From assembly GCA_943331195.2 (NCBI GenBank), contig CALQKQ020000089.1, positions 1-10,506 of the forward strand: 10,506 nucleotides of DNA, read 5' to 3'. The stretch's first letter is position 1; each line of letters starts with the position of its first letter. The translations under genes were made by a program, and so were the position numbers. This DNA comes from Akkermansia muciniphila (GTDB taxonomy: Bacteria; Verrucomicrobiota; Verrucomicrobiia; Verrucomicrobiales; V1-33). Positions 5,670 to 10,506 of the stretch are shown here, in pieces. The notes under the pieces were generated by a model. That model was not told the origin of the DNA. It ran no database searches and saw only the letters and a program-made list of their open reading frames with translations.

Positions 5670-6893
5670 TTATTTTCTCACGGCGGCGAGGTCGCTGGTG
5701 GAGGGGATTTTGACGATGGGGCCGTTGCCGTTGGGAGTGATATCGAAGTCAAAGATTTCCGTAGGCAGCCACAGCGTGGCACAGGCATTGGGAATATCGA
5801 CGATGCCACTGATGTGTCCCTCGACGGGCGCGGTGCCGAGAATGGCATAGGCCTGCTCGCCGGTGAATCCGAATTTCTTCATGTATTCAATGGCGTTCAA
5901 ACAAGCCATGCGATAGGCGACGTGGGGATCGAGGTAATATTGTTTTCCTTTTTCGTCGACGGAGATGCCTTCGAAGATGATGTGTTTATTATAATTTGGG
6001 GTGAGCGGGCTGGGCATGAAGAGGGGATTGCGGATGGCGTATTTGTCCATGCCACCCTTGATGATGCTGACGCGAAGGTCGAGGAAGCCGGCCATTTCGA
6101 TGGCGCCGCAGAAGGTGATTTCCCCATCGCCTTGGCTGAAGTGGATATCTCCCATGGAGAGGCCGCCATCTTTGACGTAGACGGGGAAATAGACTTTGGA
6201 ACCGCGGGTGAGGTTTTTAATGTCGCAATTGCCGCCGTGTTCGCGGGGGGGAACCGTGCGAGCGGCTTCGGCAGCGGCGTTGTCGCGGTCGGTCCCGGTC
6301 ATCCGGCCCATGTGGGCGGTGGGGGCGTAGGGGAGGGCGCAGAGGGCGGGGACGCGCTCGGGGTGGGTGTCGAAGAGCTCCTTTTCGCGGGAATTCCAGG
6401 TGCGGAGCATTTCCTTGCTGGGGAGGCATCCGATCAAGCCGGGGTGCATGATGCCGGCGAATTCGACGTGGGGGATGTGGCGTGAGGACGTGTAGATGCC
6501 GTGAAAGTCCCAGCAGGCCTTGCGGGCGTCGGGGTAGTGTTCGGTGAGGAAGCCGCCGCCATTCGACTTAGCGAAGAGGCCGGTGAAGCCCCAATCGGAT
6601 TCCGCTAGGGTTCCAATATCGAGAATTTCCACCACGAGGAGATCGCCGGGTTCGGCGCCTTCCACGCCGATGGGGCCGCTGAGGTAGTGGACCTTGGAGA
6701 GGTCGACGACTTCGATGTCTTTGGCGTCGTCGTCATTTTTGATTTGGCCGCCGGTCCAGTCGATGCATTCGACGCGGAACTCGTCACCGGGTTTGACGTA
6801 AGCGACCATGGGGAGGTCGGGGTGCCAGCGGTTGTGAAGATAGTCTTGTGATTCAGGGGTGGCGGAGAGGTCAACTTTGATGAGGGTTTTCAT
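5670..6893 (-). CDS. fmdA: Formamidase/acetamidase (FmdA_AmdA family)
   Basis: A 407-residue cytosolic amidohydrolase of the FmdA/AmdA family, which hydrolyses formamide (and often acetamide or other short amides) to ammonia and the acid. The length equals that of the Methylophilus methylotrophus enzyme as I recall it. Visible family blocks: 'MKTLIKVDL' at the start, 'WHPDLP' (23-28), 'GGQIKNDDDAKDIEVVDLSKVHYLSGP' region (48-74), 'HPGLIGCLPS' (150-159), 'HGGNCDIKNL' (219-228), 'GGLSMGDIHFSQGDGEI' (243-259, the most conserved segment), and 'YLDPHVAYRMACLNAIEYM' (320-338). The frame extends 30 codons upstream, but these are Pro/Thr/Ser-rich and overlap the urtE end, so ATG at 6893 is used. No Shine-Dalgarno is present. 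It follows urtE by 43 bases, which links the enzyme to the importer. No urease genes are in view, so the amide itself is the likely imported nitrogen source. Confidence 0.93.
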   Translation of the reverse strand: MKTLIKVDLSATPESQDYLHNRWHPDLPMVAYVKPGDEFRVECIDWTGGQIKNDDDAKDIEVVDLSKVHYLSGPIGVEGAEPGDLLVVEILDIGTLAESDWGFTGLFAKSNGGGFLTEHYPDARKACWDFHGIYTSSRHIPHVEFAGIMHPGLIGCLPSKEMLRTWNSREKELFDTHPERVPALCALPYAPTAHMGRMTGTDRDNAAAEAARTVPPREHGGNCDIKNLTRGSKVYFPVYVKDGGLSMGDIHFSQGDGEITFCGAIEMAGFLDLRVSIIKGGMDKYAIRNPLFMPSPLTPNYNKHIIFEGISVDEKGKQYYLDPHVAYRMACLNAIEYMKKFGFTGEQAYAILGTAPVEGHISGIVDIPNACATLWLPTEIFDFDITPNGNGPIVKIPSTSDLAAVRK

Positions 6894-6936
6894 AGGTGGT
6901 GTGGTGGTTGGTGGTGGTGAACAAATGGGGGTGTGG
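6894..6936 (-). other. ACC-repeat spacer between urtE and fmdA
   Basis: Read on the - strand, the bases just before the fmdA start consist almost only of A and C (CCACCACCAACC and similar, about 6895-6918). There is no purine-rich ribosome binding site. Such an unstructured leader would suit Shine-Dalgarno-independent initiation or coupling to urtE. No hairpin is seen. Confidence 0.4.
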
Positions 6937-7560
6937 TTAGACGGAGAGCATGACTTTGATGTTGTCGCAGGTATCGAGGACAAAACTGAGGACTTGCTCG
7001 CTGACGACGATGGTTAGTTTTTTCATGTCGCGGATTTCGCGCAGGCTCCGGGAGATGTCCTTGATGATGGAGGGTTGGATGCCCTCGGTGGGTTCGTCGA
7101 GGAGGAGCACGGAGGGATTGGTCATGAGGGCGCGGCCAATGGCGAGCTGTTGTTGTTGGCCGCCTGACAAGTTGCCGCCTTGGCGTTTTTTCATATCCCG
7201 GAGCACGGGGAAGAGGGCATAGATCTCGTTGACGGCGTCCTCGCTGACCTTGCCGGAGACCCCGGAAATGAGGTTTTCATAGACGGTGAGGTAGGGGAAA
7301 ATCATGCGGCCCTGAGGCACAAAGGCGACGCCGGAGGCGACCCGGCGGTGGGGGGGCTGGCCGGTGATTTCCTTGTCTTGCAAATGAATGCTGCCGCTGC
7401 GGGTAGGGATCATGCCGATGAGGGCGCGAAAGAGGGTGCTTTTGCCCATGCCATTGCGTCCGACGATGCCGAGGATTTCACCTGGTGCGGCGCTGAAGCT
7501 GAGGTCGGGAATGACGAGACTTTGGCCGTAGCTGACGGCGAGGTTTTTCACGGAAATCAT
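6937..7560 (-). CDS. urtE: Urea/amide ABC transporter ATPase UrtE, shortened C-terminus
   Basis: A 207-residue ABC ATPase of the LivF/UrtE branch, one of the two cytosolic subunits powering the importer. Walker A 'GRNGMGKS' (34-41), Q-loop 'FVPQGR' (80-85), signature 'LSGGQQQQLAIGRAL' (131-145), Walker B 'VLLLDEP' (151-157) running into 'TEGIQPSII', which is diagnostic for UrtE, and 'VVSEQ' with Gln in place of the switch His, normal for this branch. Family members are usually about 230 residues. Here, after 'SFVLDTCDNI' the usual 'Y-V-M-x-x-G-x-I' strand and helix are missing, yet the last residues 'MLSV' resemble the normal family ending. About 25 residues seem to be lost. The start ATG is 11 bases after urtD; no Shine-Dalgarno. 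All nucleotide-binding motifs are intact, so activity is plausible. Confidence 0.9.
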   Translation of the reverse strand: MISVKNLAVSYGQSLVIPDLSFSAAPGEILGIVGRNGMGKSTLFRALIGMIPTRSGSIHLQDKEITGQPPHRRVASGVAFVPQGRMIFPYLTVYENLISGVSGKVSEDAVNEIYALFPVLRDMKKRQGGNLSGGQQQQLAIGRALMTNPSVLLLDEPTEGIQPSIIKDISRSLREIRDMKKLTIVVSEQVLSFVLDTCDNIKVMLSV

Positions 7561-7571
7561 AAATGGTAGCG

Positions 7572-8318
7572 TTAGTGGCCGATATATACTTCGATGACTT
7601 TGGGGTCGTTAGAGACCTTCTCCATGGAGCCTTCCGAGAGGATTTGGCCGAGGTGCATGACGGTGACGCGGTCGGCAATTTCCCGGACAAAGTCCATGTC
7701 GTGTTCGATGACGATGACGGAGCGGTTGGTGCTGATGCGGCGGATTAGGGCGGCGGTTTCGGTGCGTTCGCGGACGCTCATGCCGGCGACGGGTTCATCG
7801 AGCATGATGATTTCGGGGTCTTGCATGAGAAGCATCCCGATTTCGAGCCACTGTTTTTGCCCGTGGCTGAGGATGCCGGCTTCGGTGTCCAAGTGGTCCT
7901 GCAAGCCGATCTGGGTGGCGATGGCATGGATTTGAGCTTGGATGGCGGGGGTGCGGCGGAAGAGGAGGCAGCGGAAGATGCTGCGGCCGGAAGGGTGGGA
8001 GATTTCCAGGTTTTCGAGAACCGTTAGGTTTTCGTAAATGGAAGGGTTTTGGAATTTCCTGCCGATGCCGGCGCGGACGATGCGGTATTCGCGCAGGCCC
8101 CTCATTTCACGGCCTTTGAATTTGACCTTGCCGCTGGTGGCTTTGGTTTTGCCACAGATCAGGTCGAGGACGGTAGTTTTGCCTGCGCCATTGGGGCCGA
8201 TGATGACATGAACGCTGTGGGCATTGAGGTAGAAATTGAAACCATCGACGGCTTTGAAGCCATCAAAGGAGACGCCGAGGTCTTCGATTTCGAGAACGTA
8301 ATCGTTGCGGGTGCTCAT
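7572..8318 (-). CDS. urtD: Urea/amide ABC transporter ATPase UrtD
   Basis: A 248-residue ABC ATPase of the LivG/UrtD branch, pairing with UrtE under the two permeases. Walker A 'GPNGAGKT' (41-48), Q-loop 'RKFQNPSIYENLTV' (87-100), the unusual signature 'LSHGQKQWLEIGMLLMQDP' (150-168) that marks UrtD, Walker B 'IIMLDEP' (170-176) followed by 'VAGMS', and H-loop 'VIEHDMDFV' (203-211). 'DFYIGH'-type endings are common; here it closes with 'EVYIGH', so it is full length. Its ATG overlaps the urtC stop in the ATGA arrangement (8315-8318), a sign of translational coupling. The first residues up to 'DLGVSF' match the usual length of the N-terminus. Confidence 0.95.
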   Translation of the reverse strand: MSTRNDYVLEIEDLGVSFDGFKAVDGFNFYLNAHSVHVIIGPNGAGKTTVLDLICGKTKATSGKVKFKGREMRGLREYRIVRAGIGRKFQNPSIYENLTVLENLEISHPSGRSIFRCLLFRRTPAIQAQIHAIATQIGLQDHLDTEAGILSHGQKQWLEIGMLLMQDPEIIMLDEPVAGMSVRERTETAALIRRISTNRSVIVIEHDMDFVREIADRVTVMHLGQILSEGSMEKVSNDPKVIEVYIGH

Positions 8319-9475
8319 TTGGCGGAGGGGCTGGCAGGGGTGATGGAGGGATCAGAGGGGGCGTTACTGCGACCGGGGAGGAGGCGGTTGAGGAGGGAGG
8401 AGGCGCGGTATTTGAGGGTGTCCCACTTGGAGAAGAGACCGGCGAGACCGTCAGGAAAGAACATGACGACGGCGATGAAGGTGCCGCCCATGAGGTAGAG
8501 CCAGAGGTCTGGGTAGGCTTCGGAGAAGGCTGATTTTCCGAAGTTGACGAGGAGGCAGCCGACCATGGCACCGACGACGGAGAGGCGGCCGCCGACGGCG
8601 GCAAAGATGACCAATTCGATGGAGGGGACGATGCCGATGAGGGAGGGGGACATGAAGCCGACTTGGAGGACAAAGAGGGCGCCGCCCAATCCGGCGAGCA
8701 TGGCGGCGAGGGTGAAGGTGAAGGTCCGGATCATGGCGACGTCGTAGCCGGAAAAGCGGACCCGTTCTTCTTGGTCCCGCACGGCCATGAGAACTCTACC
8801 AAAGCGGGTGTTGATGATGTATTTAGCGAGGAGGGCGCAGCTCAAGAGCAGGCCGACACAGAGAAAATAGAGGACGTGCTGAGCGTGTTCGGAACGGATA
8901 TCCCAACCCAGGAGGGTGCGGAGGTCGGTGATGCCGTTGCGGCCGCCGGTGTAGCCCTGATTTCCGTCAATGCCGAGGGAGAGGATCAGAGCGATGGCTT
9001 GGGTGATGATGGCGAAGTAGACGCCGCCGACGCGGCGGCGGAACATGGCCCAGCCGATGAGGAACGCGACGAGGCCGGGAAGGATGAAAATGGAGAGGAC
9101 GGTGAAAGGAAAGCTGCGGAAGGGTTCCCAAAAAGTGGGCAGTTGGGTGATCTGGTTCCAGTCCATGAAGTCTGGAATGCCTGGGGTGGATTGAATGGCG
9201 GTGCTAACGGGATCTGAGGCTTCCAATTTTAAGAACATAGCCATGCAATAGCCGCCTAATCCGAAGAAGACGCCCTGGCCGAGGCTGAGGATGCCGCAGC
9301 GGCCCCAGAGGAGCACAAGGCCGATGCCGACGAAGCCGTAGCTCAGGTATTTACCGACGAGATTCAGTCGGAAAACCGGCAAAGCGATGGGGAGGACCAC
9401 CAGAATGAGAAGCGCAAAGCAGGCGAAGGAAAGCGCTTCACCGCGGGTTTTGAAAAGGGTTCGCAACATAGCCAT
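8315..9475 (-). CDS. urtC: Urea/amide ABC transporter permease UrtC (LivM type)
   Basis: A 386-residue inner-membrane permease of the LivM/UrtC branch. A first hydrophobic helix (about 16-33) is followed by 'YLSYGFVGIGLVLLWGRCGILSLGQGVFFGLGGYCMAM', the hallmark block of this family with the 'SLGQG-FFGLGGY' core. Further helices include 'VLSIFILPGLVAFLIGWAMF', and the cytoplasmic coupling segment 'RFGRVLMAVRDQEERVRFSGYD' contacts the ATPases. Then come 'LAGLGGALFVLQVGFMSPSLIG' and the last helix before 'MFFPDGLAGL'. The final 30 or so residues are a hydrophilic Ser/Pro-rich tail. ATG at 9475 is taken; ATG at 9469 would remove only two residues. It starts 33 bases after urtB, behind a pyrimidine-rich leader without a Shine-Dalgarno, and overlaps urtD by 4 bases. 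Confidence 0.94.
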   Translation of the reverse strand: MAMLRTLFKTRGEALSFACFALLILVVLPIALPVFRLNLVGKYLSYGFVGIGLVLLWGRCGILSLGQGVFFGLGGYCMAMFLKLEASDPVSTAIQSTPGIPDFMDWNQITQLPTFWEPFRSFPFTVLSIFILPGLVAFLIGWAMFRRRVGGVYFAIITQAIALILSLGIDGNQGYTGGRNGITDLRTLLGWDIRSEHAQHVLYFLCVGLLLSCALLAKYIINTRFGRVLMAVRDQEERVRFSGYDVAMIRTFTFTLAAMLAGLGGALFVLQVGFMSPSLIGIVPSIELVIFAAVGGRLSVVGAMVGCLLVNFGKSAFSEAYPDLWLYLMGGTFIAVVMFFPDGLAGLFSKWDTLKYRASSLLNRLLPGRSNAPSDPSITPASPSAK

Positions 9476-9508
9476 GAAAATAGAAGGAAGGGGTGGAAGA
9501 AGGGGGGC

Positions 9509-10438
9509 TTAGTGGCCGCGGACTTTGCTAGGGAAGAGGCCCTGAGGGCGGAACATGAGGGCGACGACAATGACCAGGAGGGTGGCGACCTTGCCTTTGG
9601 TGCCTTCGAGGAAGAACTCGAGAATGGATTGGGCCTGGGCGATGCCGAAGGCGGAGGCGACGCAGCCCAACATGTTAGCGGCTCCGCCGAAAACGACGAC
9701 GAGGAAGGCATCGACGATGTAGCGGCTGCCGCTGTCGGGGCCGGTGGATCCGATGGTGGTGAAGGCGGCGCCGGCGATGCCGGCGATGCCGCAGCCGAGG
9801 GAGAACGCGAGGCGGTCGACTTTGCTGGTATTGATGCCGACGGCGCTGCTCATTTTGCGATTTTGCACGGTGGCGCGGAGGCGGAGTCCGAACTTGGACC
9901 GATACATGAAGAGGATCATGATCAGGGTCACGAAGAGGGCGAGACAAAGGACAAAGACCCCGTTGATGGGAATATCGAGACCTTCTTTGATCTGAAAAGA
10001 ACCCATCAACCATTCGGGAAGCGTGGGGGTAACTTCTCTGGCGCCGAAGAGGGAGCGGTAGGTTTGTTGCATGATGAGGCTAAGGCCCCAGGTGGCGAGG
10101 AGGGTATCGAGGGGGCGGTGGTAGAGATGTCGGATCATGAGATACTCGACGAGGGCCCCGACGAGGGCGCAGATGAGGAAAGCGATGCCGATGGCAAAGA
10201 CAAAATAGTAGGGGCCGAACGCGGGGGCGTAGGTTTCGGTGAGGCTGGAGCAAAAATAGACGGTATAGGCTCCGAGAGCCATGAACTCTCCATGGGCCAT
10301 ATTGATGACGCCCATCTGGCCGAAAATGAGGGCGAGGCCGAGGCCCATCAGCAGCAGCACGCTGAAGAGGCTGAGACCTGAAAAGCCCTGCATCATGAAG
10401 ATATTTTGCAGTTCTTCGGTGGTGTATTCGCTAAACAT
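9509..10438 (-). CDS. urtB: Urea/amide ABC transporter permease UrtB (LivH type)
   Basis: A 309-residue inner-membrane permease of the LivH/UrtB branch, with about eight hydrophobic helices. Key blocks: 'LFSVLLLMGLGLALIFGQMGVINMAHGEFMALGAY' (near 24-58), 'LATWGLSLIMQQ' (about 113-124), the coupling segment 'GLRLRATVQNRKMSSAVGINTSKVD' with the 'QNRKM' signature typical of UrtB, 'GIAGIAGAAFT' and the C-terminal 'RPQGLFPSKVRG'. The length matches the core UrtB without the long periplasmic N-terminal extension found in many proteobacterial versions. It is the first visible gene of the operon; a periplasmic binding protein (UrtA or the amide-binding FmdD equivalent) would be expected further upstream, outside the window. 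A triplicated 9-base unit near 9774-9795 encodes the Ala-Gly-Ile repeat and looks coincidental. Confidence 0.95.
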   Translation of the reverse strand: MFSEYTTEELQNIFMMQGFSGLSLFSVLLLMGLGLALIFGQMGVINMAHGEFMALGAYTVYFCSSLTETYAPAFGPYYFVFAIGIAFLICALVGALVEYLMIRHLYHRPLDTLLATWGLSLIMQQTYRSLFGAREVTPTLPEWLMGSFQIKEGLDIPINGVFVLCLALFVTLIMILFMYRSKFGLRLRATVQNRKMSSAVGINTSKVDRLAFSLGCGIAGIAGAAFTTIGSTGPDSGSRYIVDAFLVVVFGGAANMLGCVASAFGIAQAQSILEFFLEGTKGKVATLLVIVVALMFRPQGLFPSKVRGH

Positions 10439-10506
10439 GCGTGGGAGAGGTGGAAAAGAGGTGGGAGAGAAAGGGAAGGAGGGGGGGAGCCGGCGGGAAG
10501 CGGGGC
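10439..10506 (-). other. Pyrimidine-rich leader upstream of urtB
   Basis: On the - strand the bases before the urtB start are largely C and T (for example CCCACCTCTTTTCCACCTC) with no Shine-Dalgarno. No promoter boxes or hairpins can be made out in this short piece. It may be the spacer from an upstream binding-protein gene or part of an untranslated leader; the window ends too soon to tell. Confidence 0.35.

Noticed and set aside
5661..6485. Long + strand open frame opposite fmdA
   Set aside because: Antisense shadow; fmdA matches its family from end to end.
6937..6960. Frameshift as the reason for the short UrtE
   Set aside because: The other two - strand frames downstream of the stop hold only Pro/Thr/Ser low-complexity sequence, with nothing like the missing family segment.
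6894..6983. 30-codon N-terminal extension of fmdA
   Set aside because: Low-complexity, overlaps the end of urtE, and the family begins at the later Met (MKTLIKVDL).
9512..10381. Long + strand open frame opposite urtB, 289 codons
   Set aside because: Antisense shadow of a complete permease; product is low-complexity and acidic.

Overview
The window comes from a GC-rich bacterium. Three traits stand out: a strong excess of G over C on the + strand whichever way genes point, no recognisable Shine-Dalgarno sequence before any start, and an OpgG-type periplasmic glucan protein. A Verrucomicrobiota or Planctomycetota-like lineage would fit, but this is inferred from style and not proven. There is no sign of a mobile element, phage, CRISPR array, tRNA or rRNA.

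Layout. (a) Positions 1-1834, + strand: the 3' part of an FAD-dependent (DAO-fold) oxidoreductase, then an aldo/keto reductase 5 bases later, closed by a short hairpin and T-tract. (b) Positions 1858-4723, - strand, convergent with (a): opgG-like periplasmic glucan biosynthesis gene followed 28 bases later by a GT4-family glycosyltransferase. (c) Positions 4724-5244: the only long stretch without a gene, holding several inverted repeats, one a near-perfect 23-base palindrome. (d) Positions 5245-10438, - strand: a six-gene amide/urea cluster in transcription order urtB, urtC, urtD, urtE, fmdA, fmdB. The operon probably began upstream (right of the window), where a substrate-binding protein such as UrtA would be expected.

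How the genes work together. UrtB and UrtC are the two membrane permeases and UrtD and UrtE the two ATPases of a branched-chain-amino-acid-type ABC importer of the urea/short-chain-amide branch. FmdA is a formamidase/acetamidase that would hydrolyse an imported amide to ammonia and the carboxylic acid. FmdB is the small zinc-ribbon protein that accompanies FmdA in the Methylophilus formamidase cluster. The set reads as a nitrogen-scavenging unit for short amides. No urease gene is visible, so transport of urea itself is less certain than the 'urt' names imply.

The most notable points are the transporter-formamidase pairing, a UrtE that looks internally shortened near its C-terminus while keeping a family-like last few residues, a strong inverted repeat between fmdA and fmdB, the structured gap at 4.7-5.2 kb, and the strand-wide G excess with Shine-Dalgarno-free leaders. 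I found no clear case for an entirely new system.
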